From positions 1-64,000 of the forward strand of contig NZ_FNQT01000007.1 in the NCBI RefSeq assembly GCF_900107665.1: DNA of 64,000 bases. The letters run 5' to 3'. The position numbers were made by a program, and so were the translations under genes. Below are positions 1-8,035 of this stretch, in pieces (position 1 is the first letter of the stretch; each line of letters begins with the position of its first letter). The stretch is from Haloplanus vescus. Lineage in GTDB: Archaea; Halobacteriota; Halobacteria; Halobacteriales; Haloferacaceae. Under the pieces are notes generated by a model. That model searched no databases. It was not told the origin of the DNA and was given only the letters and a program-made list of their open reading frames with translations.

Positions 1-86
1 TAGAAGACGAGTTCGATAGACTCGGGGTGTACGCGCCGAGGCAACGAGGCGTTCAGCCCGCGAGCACTAACAGTCCAAGCCACATT
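1..86 (+). rRNA. 23S ribosomal RNA, 3' end (partial)
   Basis: The first bases match the conserved 3' tail of haloarchaeal 23S rRNA, including the 'gcgagcactaacagtccaa' stretch just before the mature end. The rest of the gene lies before the window. The exact 3' end is approximate. The identification is supported by the 5S rRNA and tRNA-Cys that follow in the usual haloarchaeal rrn operon order. Confidence 0.9.
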
Positions 87-165
87 CATCTGATTTCGCA
101 CTGTGACCTGATCTGACTGATTGGGTCCAGGCGTTAACTGGATCGCACGTATCATACGGTCGTTA

Positions 166-206
166 CCGACCCTGGTGTGACGACGGTTCGATTCCGTCGG
201 TCGGCA
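166..206 (+). ncRNA. tRNA-like minihelix in the 23S-5S spacer (5S processing signal)
   Basis: A perfect 6-bp stem pairs CCGACC (166-171) with GGTCGG (199-204). Inside it is a canonical T-arm: GACGG (182-186), loop TTCGATT, CCGTC (194-198). A 10-base linker replaces the D and anticodon arms, so it mimics the acceptor plus T-arm half of a tRNA. The next bases begin the 5S rRNA. In Haloferax volcanii such an element is known to be cut by tRNase Z to make the 5S 5' end. I infer the same role here from structure and position. Confidence 0.75.
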
Positions 207-328
207 TGAAGGCGGCCAGAGCGGCAGGGACACACCCGTACCCATCCCGAACACGGACGTTAAGCCTGCCTGCGTATCGGTCAGTACTGGAGTGGGCGAC
301 CCTCTGGGAGATCCGATTCGCCGCCTCA
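207..328 (+). rRNA. rrf: 5S ribosomal RNA
   Basis: The sequence has the 5S landmarks 'cccgtacccatcccgaacac' and 'ggtcagtactggagtgggcgacc'. The terminal helix pairs aggcggc (210-216) with gccgcct (320-326). About 122 nt, normal for archaea. The ends are set by that helix and by the tRNA-like element immediately upstream, so each may be off by one to three bases. Confidence 0.93.
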
Positions 329-452
329 CCATTCATACTTCATTCATTGTTCGAGAGCGAGTGCTGTCTCGCTCTCCATTTTCATCATCCGCAGAGATAC
401 GTCTGTACGACTCACTAGCCGTCAGCGAGGCTGTCTCGTCGCCGACCGCTAG

Positions 453-458
453 GCTTAA
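453..458 (+). promoter_or_regulatory. probable TATA element for tRNA-Cys
   Basis: The sequence 'cttaag' lies 28-33 bases upstream of the tRNA-Cys 5' end in an otherwise featureless spacer after the 5S gene. The spacing fits an archaeal TATA box giving the tRNA its own transcription start besides rrn read-through. This rests on position and composition only. Confidence 0.4.
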
Positions 459-485
459 GCGACAGACACCGATAGTAGCGGACGC

Positions 486-561
486 GCCAAGGTGGCAGAG
501 TTCGGCCTAACGCAGCGGCCTGCAGAGCCGCCCATCGCCGGTTCAAATCCGGCCCTTGGCT
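486..561 (+). tRNA. tRNA-Cys (GCA)
   Basis: The acceptor stem pairs GCCAAGG (486-492) with CCTTGGC (554-560), with U561 as discriminator base. The anticodon stem GCGGC/GCCGC encloses the loop CTGCAGA, so the anticodon is GCA. The T-arm is CCGG-TTCAAAT-CCGG. There is no intron and CCA is not encoded. tRNA-Cys directly after 5S is the standard haloarchaeal rrn arrangement. Confidence 0.96.
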
Positions 562-570
562 TGACACGAA

Positions 571-601
571 CCCTCAGAATCCGATTTCTGAGGGCTTTTT
601 C
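571..601 (+). terminator. hairpin plus T-tract terminator of the rrn/tRNA-Cys unit
   Basis: CCCTCAGAA (571-579) pairs with TTTCTGAGGG around a short loop, followed at once by a run of T (596-601). It sits 10 bases after the tRNA and looks like an intrinsic-type terminator. Archaea mainly need the T-tract, and the hairpin may also protect the 3' end. Confidence 0.75.
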
Positions 602-787
602 GCTATATTCAGCGGCCCTCGGATATCTCTCCCGGTAGTGGAGACACTACTGGTGGTATCGGGTAATTCCCCGATAGCGGACAGTTGACATCGTTTCTAA
701 GGGCGTACACTCGATTCAGTAGACAGAACGCGATTGCTGACGTTCGAGCGAAAACTGTTAACCGCCATAATCGAGAACCGTGAACCA

Positions 788-1525
788 ATGCCGACGGACG
801 CTACCCTCGTCACCGCGGTCAGAGCCGATCTGATGTGGTTACTGACCGCGTGGCGCCAGCTCCTGTTCTCGAGTGAGTCGAACCGGCATCCCGTTCGGGC
901 TCGCTGGAGTCCACAGACGACCCGCGAACGCGTCGGATTCTGGGTGTGGAGTGCGCTCGGGGCCGTCCTCATCGGGGTCACGTACCCGTTCGTGGTGGCT
1001 GGCTTCTGGGTCCGGTACGTGACACACCGACTCAATCAAGTCGCGACCGGACTGGGACTGCTCGCGCTCCTGGCCGCCGTCGGCGTCGCCTGGAGTGCGC
1101 TGACGGCGTTGGCGTGGGGCCAACTCCCGGCCGCGGGGTTCAAGGCCGTCCTCACCGCCAGCGTCGTCGCGACGGGGTCGGCGGGACTCGCGTGGGCAGC
1201 TGCGCGGACCGGCGGCCGACGGGTGACGTTCGTCGTCGCGTACCCCTTCGCCGTCGCGGCCATCTTCCTGCCGCCCGTGACGGCCGCGCTGTTCTCGCCC
1301 ACGCTCGGCGAAATCATCCTCCCGCGGAGCACGTCGCTGGCGGCGTGGATTCTCGATAACCTCCTCGTCGTCGGCAACCTCAGTACGGTGATCCGACAGC
1401 AGTTCGACCTGTCCGGACTCGCGTTCGTCGCGATGTGGTCCGGGCTCGCCGCCCCAATCGGGTGGCTACTGGGACTGCTCGTCACCCTCGCGAACGCGGT
1501 TCGCCCGCGTGACGGCGGGCGATGA
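788..1525 (+). CDS. hypothetical multi-pass membrane protein
   Basis: This is a 245-residue protein with about six hydrophobic segments (roughly residues 50-75, 85-110, 120-140, 150-175, 195-215 and 215-240) and a basic C-terminal tail (PRDGGR). I do not recognise the family. An ATG 54 bases upstream is in frame, but the added 18 residues are charged and unlike a membrane-protein start, so the second ATG (MPTDATL) is preferred. It converges on the cetZ pair with 10 bases between stop codons. No enzymatic motif is visible. Confidence 0.75.
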   Translation: MPTDATLVTAVRADLMWLLTAWRQLLFSSESNRHPVRARWSPQTTRERVGFWVWSALGAVLIGVTYPFVVAGFWVRYVTHRLNQVATGLGLLALLAAVGVAWSALTALAWGQLPAAGFKAVLTASVVATGSAGLAWAAARTGGRRVTFVVAYPFAVAAIFLPPVTAALFSPTLGEIILPRSTSLAAWILDNLLVVGNLSTVIRQQFDLSGLAFVAMWSGLAAPIGWLLGLLVTLANAVRPRDGGR

Positions 1526-1535
1526 GAATGGCTGA

Positions 1536-2672
1536 TTAACTCGCGTCGTCCTCGGTGGCCGTCGGCACCGCCTCGGCGTCGACTTCGTGTTCGACGGCGC
1601 GTCGCTGCATCGCGTCTATCTGTGGCACCTCGGTGACGTTCGAGAGCAACACCACGGCGGCGATGGTCGATGACCCACTCCGCGGGTCGTCGCCGGCGAG
1701 CACTTCGACGGTTTCCGTCTCCTCTTCGAGCCACTGGCGGGCGCTCTCGAACCCGCGGCGAGAGAGCTCTTCTGGAGGTCCGGACAGGACGACGAGTGCG
1801 CGTTCGGCGCTCGACACCTCACAGGGGAGCGTCAGCCGCGAGTTGAGCGACTGCTGGACGAGACTCTGAATCCGGCCGGCGTCGGTCCGCTGGGAGGATT
1901 CCTCGTCGTCATCGCCGGTGAAAAGCGAGAGGAGCCACGACAGGAGGCCGCCACCGGTTTCGAGTTCGGTCGCGGCGTAGCCGATGGACGCGACGCCGCC
2001 CGGCGAGAGCGTGCGGATGATGTCGCTGGAGTCCAGCGTGTTGGCGCCGATGGCTTCGGGGTCGATTTGGCCTCTGGCGAACAGCGTCAGGACGCGCGAG
2101 GCCAGCTCTTGGTTCGGCTGGTCGAACCGGTCCTCTGCGTCGGCGTCGACCCAGCGGTCGTTGTCGAAGAGGATGGTGCTGTCGGCCGCCGGAACGATGG
2201 ACCTGAGCGAGCGGGCGGCGTTCACAGCCATCGAATCGGGTTCGTCGGCGCCCGGAAGCACGCCGAGGACGTACACCGGTTTGTCGTACAACTCTTGGAG
2301 TCGCTCGACGAGGACGGCCCCGGCGCCGCTTCCGGTGCCGCCACCCAGCCCTGCCACGACCAACACGCCGTCGAGTTTGCGCATCCGAATCTCGTCGAGT
2401 TCGCGCTGAATCTCGGGGAAGTCGGTCCGGGTGACTTCGACCGCGAGGTCCTGATCGCCGGCGACGCCGTCGTCGACCTCGCGGTGCGTGTCGCCGATGG
2501 TGACGTGTTGGTCACGCGGGACGTGGTCGAAGTCGTCGTCGTCGGTCCGCGAGATGTCTATCGTCAGTAGGTTCCCGTAGCACAGCTGTCGGTCGCCGTT
2601 GCTCTCGAGGCCGCGAATCGTATCGACGAGGCGGCACCCGGCGCCACCGACACCGACTAATGCGAGTTTCAT
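1536..2672 (-). CDS. cetZ: CetZ-family tubulin-like GTPase (downstream copy)
   Basis: CetZ proteins are archaeal tubulin/FtsZ-superfamily GTPases; the studied one, CetZ1, controls rod shape and motility. This 378-residue protein starts MKLALVGVGGAGC (nucleotide-binding T1 loop), has the tubulin signature GLGGGTGSGAG near residue 110, and a T7-like loop with N..DSSDI near residue 215 that would complete the GTPase site of the next subunit. It has a glycine-rich insert (ETGGGLLSWLLS) and an acidic C-terminal tail. It lies 47 bases after a second cetZ on the same strand, so the two are probably co-transcribed. It is a divergent member, and I cannot assign a CetZ number. Confidence 0.88.
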   Translation of the reverse strand: MKLALVGVGGAGCRLVDTIRGLESNGDRQLCYGNLLTIDISRTDDDDFDHVPRDQHVTIGDTHREVDDGVAGDQDLAVEVTRTDFPEIQRELDEIRMRKLDGVLVVAGLGGGTGSGAGAVLVERLQELYDKPVYVLGVLPGADEPDSMAVNAARSLRSIVPAADSTILFDNDRWVDADAEDRFDQPNQELASRVLTLFARGQIDPEAIGANTLDSSDIIRTLSPGGVASIGYAATELETGGGLLSWLLSLFTGDDDEESSQRTDAGRIQSLVQQSLNSRLTLPCEVSSAERALVVLSGPPEELSRRGFESARQWLEEETETVEVLAGDDPRSGSSTIAAVVLLSNVTEVPQIDAMQRRAVEHEVDAEAVPTATEDDAS

Positions 2673-2719
2673 CGCTGCCCTCGTCGCGTGGCTGGGTCGC
2701 GTGCAGTTCGAAACACGGT

Positions 2720-3901
2720 TCAGACGACGGGGTCGAGGTCGTCGTTTTCGTCCGTAATCAGGTTGTTAATCTTCTCTTCGCGCTCGGCCTGTTGCTCGGC
2801 GATCTGTTCCTGCGCGTCGACCGCTTGATTCTGAATCGTGTCGATGCGCGGGGCGTCCGAGACGTTCGAGAGGAGCACCGCCGCGGAGAGTCGCGAGGAG
2901 TTCTCCCGAGGGTCGTCGCCGACGAGTACTTCGACCGTCTCGGCTTCCTGTTCGAGCCACTGGCGAGCGCTCTCGATGCCTTTCCGAGAGAACTCGCTCG
3001 GCGGGCCGGAGATAACGACGAGCACTCGTTCGGCGCTCGACACCTCACACGGCAGCGTCAGCCGTGAGTTAGTGGCGCGGCGGACGAGCGACTTGATTTT
3101 CGTTGCCTGACTGGCGTCGTCGAGAGGGTCGTCCTCGCGGCCGCCGCCGCCCCACCTGTCGAGGAGGCCTTCGGGCTGGGCGTCGACTGCCGTGGCGGCG
3201 TACCCGATGGAGGACACTCCGTCCGTGGCGAGCGTGCGGATGATGTCGCTGGAGTCCATGGCGTTCTCCGCCACGTCCGTGTCGTCGGTTTCGCCCGCCG
3301 CAAGCAGCGTGACGATTCGGGCCGCGAGTTCGCGGTTCATCTCCTCGTAGCCCTCTTCGATGGTCTGGTCGCGGGCGCGCCAGGCGTCGTTGTCGAAGGC
3401 GATGAAGTTGTCCACCTTGTTGACGAACGACTGGAGGGAGCGAGCGGCGTTCAGCGCCGGGCGGCCGCCTTCGTATTCGCCGGGGAGGATGCCGAGGGCG
3501 TACACCGGTTCGTCGTACATGTCTTGGAGGGCGTCGATGACGACGGGGCCGCCACCGCTGCCGGTGCCGCCGCCGAGGCCCGCAGCGACGAGAATCGCGT
3601 CGACGTTGTGAATCTCGATGTCGTCGAACGCACGACGAATCTCGTCGATGTCGGCGGACATGACCTCGGCGCCGATTTCGACGTCGCCGCCGACGCCGTG
3701 GCCCTTCGACTTCTGGTTCGTGTCGCCGACCAGAACGCGCTGTTCTTCGGGGATGTATTCGGGCTTGGCGAGGTCCGTTCGGGCGGTGTTGATTGCGTGG
3801 ACGTGTCGACAGAGGTTCCGGTTGGTCTCGGATTCGAACTCGACCATCCGGTCGATGACCTTGCTGCCGGCGTTGCCCACACCGATAGTAGCGAGTTTCA
3901 T
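2720..3901 (-). CDS. cetZ: CetZ-family tubulin-like GTPase (upstream copy)
   Basis: A 393-residue CetZ-family GTPase that begins MKLATIGVGNAGSK, carries GLGGGTGSGGG near residue 105, and has a T7-like N..DSSDI loop near residue 215, so both halves of the polymer GTPase site appear intact. The ATG at 3901 is preferred over an in-frame start eight codons upstream because family members begin exactly at MKLA. It is clearly paralogous to the next gene downstream. Both share the late motif 'CEVSSAERxLVV.SGPP' and the 'LLSNV' region, consistent with a tandem duplication and possible co-polymerisation. Confidence 0.9.
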   Translation of the reverse strand: MKLATIGVGNAGSKVIDRMVEFESETNRNLCRHVHAINTARTDLAKPEYIPEEQRVLVGDTNQKSKGHGVGGDVEIGAEVMSADIDEIRRAFDDIEIHNVDAILVAAGLGGGTGSGGGPVVIDALQDMYDEPVYALGILPGEYEGGRPALNAARSLQSFVNKVDNFIAFDNDAWRARDQTIEEGYEEMNRELAARIVTLLAAGETDDTDVAENAMDSSDIIRTLATDGVSSIGYAATAVDAQPEGLLDRWGGGGREDDPLDDASQATKIKSLVRRATNSRLTLPCEVSSAERVLVVISGPPSEFSRKGIESARQWLEQEAETVEVLVGDDPRENSSRLSAAVLLSNVSDAPRIDTIQNQAVDAQEQIAEQQAEREEKINNLITDENDDLDPVV

Positions 3902-3999
3902 GACCGTCGGTTCCGTACACTGCACCGAGGGGTATAGTTAATTTGGTTCGATAGTGACACTCTTCAACACACTGCGGCGTCGACGCTCTCGGTTGACTG

Positions 4000-4146
4000 T
4001 CACTCGTCGTGTCCCGCGCCGGCCATCCACCGTTGTCCGTACGACCGGTAGCCGCCCAGATACGTCTCGCTCACCGCGTACCGAACCTGTCGTTTCTCGC
4101 CGGGCGCCACGTCGTCGACGTGAAACGAGTCGGGCGTGTCGGACAT
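4000..4146 (-). CDS. small protein, 48 residues, possible truncated remnant
   Basis: An ATG at 4146 opens a 48-codon frame: MSDTPDSFHVDDVAPGEKR, then a Tyr/Gly-rich half ending MAGAGHDE. The codon use and acidic start look genuinely haloarchaeal. The 'DDVAPGEKRQVRY.VSETYLG' run resembles the N-terminus of aspartoacylase/succinylglutamate-desuccinylase-like (M14) proteins, but no catalytic region follows. It may be an authentic small protein or a truncated gene start. It lies between the cetZ pair and a small hypothetical gene on the same strand. Confidence 0.5.
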   Translation of the reverse strand: MSDTPDSFHVDDVAPGEKRQVRYAVSETYLGGYRSYGQRWMAGAGHDE

Positions 4147-4183
4147 GGCCCGTCGTTCGCCCGGGGGCGTCGTTAACCTTCGC

Positions 4184-4501
4184 TCAGGCGCGGTGCTCGG
4201 CCGCGGCGCGTTCGATGGCCGTCGCGATGGCCTCGTCCCCGTCGGCGTCCGCCACCGCGTCGTCGAACGCGGCGCTGAACGTCTCCATCACGTCCTTGGC
4301 GAGTTCTCGGGCGTCCGTCTCGTTCGGCTGGACGTTCTCGACTCGTGTCGACTCCTCCGCCTCCTCGTCGACGAGCCACACCTCGAAGTTCCCGTCTCGC
4401 TCGGGCGTGGGCTGGAACTTCGCTTCGACTTCGACGGTCCGGTGCTCGTACTCGCGACGGCCGACCTTGAGCCAGCCGTCCGGAACTGGAGCCTTCGGCA
4501 T
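4184..4501 (-). CDS. conserved haloarchaeal hypothetical protein, about 105 residues
   Basis: A small soluble acidic protein starting MPKAPVPDGWLKVGRREYEHR, with a predicted beta-rich N-terminal half (EHRTVEVEAKFQPTPERDG.FEVWLVDEE) and a C-terminal amphipathic helix ending AAAEHRA. There are no cysteines, membrane segments or known catalytic motifs. I use the ATG at 4501; a GTG three codons upstream is an alternative. The gene stands alone between the small ORF and the ABC exporter, all on the minus strand. No function can be assigned. Confidence 0.7.
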   Translation of the reverse strand: MPKAPVPDGWLKVGRREYEHRTVEVEAKFQPTPERDGNFEVWLVDEEAEESTRVENVQPNETDARELAKDVMETFSAAFDDAVADADGDEAIATAIERAAAEHRA

Positions 4502-4566
4502 GGACGCCACTCTGTCGGTGACCGAAATAAGTGTTCGTCGTCAACGCGTGTCGTGGCTGTCCAGAC

Positions 4567-6456
4567 TCAGTCGTCGGCGACGGCGGCGTCCGCCTGTGCG
4601 CGCCAGAGGCTGGCGTACTCCCCGCCCGTCGCGAGTAGGTCGTCGTGGGTCCCCGACTCGACGACGTTGCCGTCGTCGAGGACGACGATGCGGTCAGCGT
4701 CTTGCAGCGTCGAGAGGCGGTGGGCGATGACGAACGCCGTGCGGTCCTCGACCAGTCGGTTCAGGCTCTCTTGAATCCGCTCTTCGGTCTCGGTGTCGAC
4801 GTCGCTCGTCGCCTCGTCGAAGATGATTATCGCGGGGTCGTTGAGGAGGGCGCGGGCGATGGCGAGACGCTGACGCTGCCCGCCCGAGAGCTTCACACCC
4901 CGTTCGCCGATCAGCGTGTCGTAGCCCGCCGGGAGGTCAGCGACGAACTCGTGGGCTTCCGCAGCTTTCGCGGCTTCGACGACGCGTTCGCTCGCCGCGT
5001 CGTCCTCGCGGCGTTCCCCGTCGAGAGTCTCGCGGTCCCCGTACGCGATGTTCTCGGCGACGGTGCCCGAGAACAGGTAGGGCGTCTGTTCGACGACGGC
5101 GACTTCCTCCCGGAGCGCCCGGAGGTCGTACGAGCGCACGTCGACGCCGTCGACACACACTGCGCCGTCGTCCACGTCGTGGAATCGCGGAACGAGTTTC
5201 ACGAGCGTCGACTTGCCGGCGCCGGTCGCACCGGCGAGGCCGATAGTCGCCCCCGCGGGCACGTCGAGCGAAATCCCTTCGAGCACTGGTTCGCGGTCGC
5301 CGTAGGCGAAGGTCACGTCGTCGAACGTCACCGCGCCGTCGACTGCCTCGGGGCGGTGCGGGTCGGCCGGCGAAGTTATCGTCGGCTCGCGCCCGAGGAG
5401 GCCGAACACGCGTTCGGCGCTCGATTTGGCCAGTTGATACTTGTTGGCCGATTTCCCAACGCGGCGCATCGGCGAGTAGAGGCGCCGGAGATAGAGGAAA
5501 AAGAGGGCGAAGCTGCCGGCGCTGAGTGCGCCCTCGACCCCGGTGATGTTGTCGAGGCCGCCGATGTAGAGCACGAGGACGAACACGACGCCGGTCAGCA
5601 GGCGGAGGGTGGCGAAAAACGCCCGGCGAATGCGGAGGGCGGCCACCTTCTCGTCGTGGTACGCTTGACTTCGCTCGGCAACGCGTTCGCGTTCGAAGCC
5701 GTAGCGGTTGAACGACTTGATGACCGCTGCGCCGCCGAGGTTGTTTTCGAGGCGGGTGTTGAGACGCGCCACGGCCTCCCGAATCGACTTGTAGCGCGGC
5801 TCGATCCACCGGAGGAAGAGTGCGCTGGCGACGCCGATGATGGGGACGGGCGCGAGGGCGATGGCGGCGAGTTTCGGCGAGTAACTCCACAGAATCGCCG
5901 CGATACCGCCGACGGTGGCGACGACGCGGATTATCTGCCGGAACTCGGTGTTGAGAAACTGCTCCAGTCGGTTGATGTCGCTGTTGAGGATGGACATCAT
6001 CCCGCCGGTCTGGTGGTCGACGAAGAAGTCCATCGAGAGGGTCTGGATGTGGTCGTACGCGTCGGTCCGGAGGTCACGCTGTATCTTCTGGGCAGCCGAC
6101 TGGAGCAGATACCGCGAGGCAAAGCGCGTCACCGACCGAATCACGTACGCGAGCGCCGCGATGACCACCAACTGTTCGAGCAGCGCCGTCCGCGCCGCCA
6201 CGCCGCTGATGGGGTCGCCGGGCAGGAGGCCGACGCGGGCGAGCAGTCCTGGTTCCGCGGAGCCGAGAATGACGCGGTCGATGGCCGTCGCGACGAGCAG
6301 CGGTGGGACGAGACGGGCAAAGCGCGTACAGAACGCTGCCAGGATGCCGAGGGTCAGCCGCGGCCAGTACGACTTGGCGTAGGCGAGTAACTCCACCATC
6401 GGGTGACCGTCGACCGTCTCACGAACGTCTTCGAATCCGCCGTGGTCGTCGGCCAT
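4567..6456 (-). CDS. ABC exporter, fused permease and ATPase (MsbA/multidrug type)
   Basis: A 629-residue half-transporter. It has an N-terminal transmembrane domain with about six helices (residues 25-330) containing the coupling-helix region TRLENNLGGAAVIKSF, then a nucleotide-binding domain with Walker A GATGAGKST (409-416), signature LSGGQRQR (523-530) and Walker B IIIFDEATSD (543-552). It should act as a homodimer exporting a lipid or drug-like substrate; the sequence does not show which. The stop is 66 bases from the neighbouring small gene. The LOV kinase ends only 6 bases before its start on the same strand, suggesting co-transcription. Confidence 0.93.
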   Translation of the reverse strand: MADDHGGFEDVRETVDGHPMVELLAYAKSYWPRLTLGILAAFCTRFARLVPPLLVATAIDRVILGSAEPGLLARVGLLPGDPISGVAARTALLEQLVVIAALAYVIRSVTRFASRYLLQSAAQKIQRDLRTDAYDHIQTLSMDFFVDHQTGGMMSILNSDINRLEQFLNTEFRQIIRVVATVGGIAAILWSYSPKLAAIALAPVPIIGVASALFLRWIEPRYKSIREAVARLNTRLENNLGGAAVIKSFNRYGFERERVAERSQAYHDEKVAALRIRRAFFATLRLLTGVVFVLVLYIGGLDNITGVEGALSAGSFALFFLYLRRLYSPMRRVGKSANKYQLAKSSAERVFGLLGREPTITSPADPHRPEAVDGAVTFDDVTFAYGDREPVLEGISLDVPAGATIGLAGATGAGKSTLVKLVPRFHDVDDGAVCVDGVDVRSYDLRALREEVAVVEQTPYLFSGTVAENIAYGDRETLDGERREDDAASERVVEAAKAAEAHEFVADLPAGYDTLIGERGVKLSGGQRQRLAIARALLNDPAIIIFDEATSDVDTETEERIQESLNRLVEDRTAFVIAHRLSTLQDADRIVVLDDGNVVESGTHDDLLATGGEYASLWRAQADAAVADD

Positions 6457-6462
6457 CGAGGA

Positions 6463-7905
6463 TTAGGGTTCGTCCGGGTTCGCCCGTCGCAGTTCGACAC
6501 AGACGACGGACCCCGAGGGGTCGTTGTCTTCGATCCATACGCGTCCGCCGTACGTCTGCACGAGGTTGTCGACGAGGTAGAGACCGAGGCCGCTCCCCGG
6601 GCTTTCGAGGCCTTTCTCGCCACGACCGAACACTTCGCGCTTGCGCGGGTCGGGAATCCCCGGCCCGTTGTCGGCAACCCGGACCAGGACCGTCTCGGGT
6701 CGGACTTCGACGGCGACCGAAATCTCGACCCGGGTCTTGTCGTTGTGGAAGACGGCGTTGTCGAGGAGGTTGCCGAACACCGAGGAGAGAATCGACGTCG
6801 CCAGCACGTCCACTGCCGGCAGGTCGTCGTCGCCGCTGATGTTGACGCTCTCGGTGCGGTAGTCGAAGTTCGACCGCACGCGCTCGGTCTCGCGTTCGAG
6901 CACCTCGTCGAGGCGGACCGGTTCGAGTTCGGGGTCGACCGGGCCCAGAATCTCGGCCAAGTCGCCGACCGCCTCGGTGAGCTCTTTCGTGTGCGTCGCG
7001 GCGGTCATGACGCGTTCGAGGATATCGGCCTCCTCCGGCGGGAGTCGGTCAGCGAGTTCGCTACCCCAGCCGAGTGCGACCGACATGTCGTTGCGGATGT
7101 CGTGACGGACAATCTGATTGAGGAGCGCGAGGCGGTCACGCTCGGTTTCGAGGGCCTCTTCGGCCTCCTTTCGATCCGTCACGTCTTGTTGGAAGCCGAC
7201 GTAATGCGACGGCTCGCCGTTCTCGTCGTATATTGGTGCGATGGTCACTTCGTTCCAAAACTCCTCGCCGTTCCGGCGGTAGTTGCGAACCTCGACGGTC
7301 ACGGGTTCCCAGTTGTCGACGGCGTGACGCATCCGGTCGACCGTCGCGGGGTCGGTATCCTCACCCTGCAGGAAGCGACAGTTGCGACCCAGCACCTCCG
7401 ATACCGGGTAGCCCGTAATCCGCTCGAAGGCTGCGTTGGCGTAGATGACTGGGTTGTCCGGCTGGCTCGGGTCCGAGATGGTGATGCCGATTGGTGTGGC
7501 GTCCATCGCGCGCTCTTTGAGGTGGAGGTCCGCGTCTGCGTCCGTGCGGCTGTCGGTCGGCGCGTGCGTCAGGACCGCGTGTCGACCGTCGCCGTCGCCC
7601 AGGAGCGCGTATCGGACGCGAATCGCCTCTCCACGGGCGTCGTACAGGTACTCGCCGTCCGTCACGTCGGCCTCCGCATCGAGGAGCGCCCGCACTCGGT
7701 CGGCGAGTACGGCGGCCTGCTCGTTCGACGACTGCGCCAACGCCTCGAGATACGGCGCGTCGGTCTCCGGCGCGAGCGGATGGTCGTGGTCGTCGGCGAA
7801 CGCCTCCCAAGCCGCGTTCGACTCGACGATTCGGCCGGTCTCGTCGAGGACAACGGCAGGGGTCGGGAGCGACGCGAACGCCGCCTCGGTCAGTCCGACA
7901 GGCAT
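6463..7905 (-). CDS. LOV-domain sensor histidine kinase
   Basis: A soluble 480-residue kinase. Residues 1-112 form a degenerate PAS-like domain. Residues 133-245 form a PAS domain with the photoactive LOV signature GRNCRFLQ, whose cysteine (residue 176) is the flavin-adduct residue, together with the flavin-contacting 'YANAAFERITGY', 'RNGEEFWN' and 'FQQD' motifs. The phosphoacceptor region VRHDIRND (His268) follows, then a HATPase_c domain with N box GNLLDNA, G1 DNGPGIPD and G2 GSGLGLYLV. It should be a blue-light-responsive kinase. The ATG at 7905 is chosen because upstream frame extensions are basic and unlike the protein. No receiver gene is adjacent. It is divergent from the alcohol dehydrogenase. 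Confidence 0.88.
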   Translation of the reverse strand: MPVGLTEAAFASLPTPAVVLDETGRIVESNAAWEAFADDHDHPLAPETDAPYLEALAQSSNEQAAVLADRVRALLDAEADVTDGEYLYDARGEAIRVRYALLGDGDGRHAVLTHAPTDSRTDADADLHLKERAMDATPIGITISDPSQPDNPVIYANAAFERITGYPVSEVLGRNCRFLQGEDTDPATVDRMRHAVDNWEPVTVEVRNYRRNGEEFWNEVTIAPIYDENGEPSHYVGFQQDVTDRKEAEEALETERDRLALLNQIVRHDIRNDMSVALGWGSELADRLPPEEADILERVMTAATHTKELTEAVGDLAEILGPVDPELEPVRLDEVLERETERVRSNFDYRTESVNISGDDDLPAVDVLATSILSSVFGNLLDNAVFHNDKTRVEISVAVEVRPETVLVRVADNGPGIPDPRKREVFGRGEKGLESPGSGLGLYLVDNLVQTYGGRVWIEDNDPSGSVVCVELRRANPDEP

Positions 7906-8035
7906 GCTCTCCCCGTCACGGTGCTCTCTTGTCGGCCACGGTAATAGTCCTGTCCGCTCTCGTCCCGTGTGCGACGTGCTGTCTATTCTCCGGAATGCCC
8001 GGACTTTTGCCGCCGGCTCCGCTGTATGCTCCTGC

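Noticed and set aside
4645-6390. 581-residue plus-strand frame opposite the ABC exporter
   Set aside because: Antisense shadow; the minus strand shows complete Walker and signature motifs.
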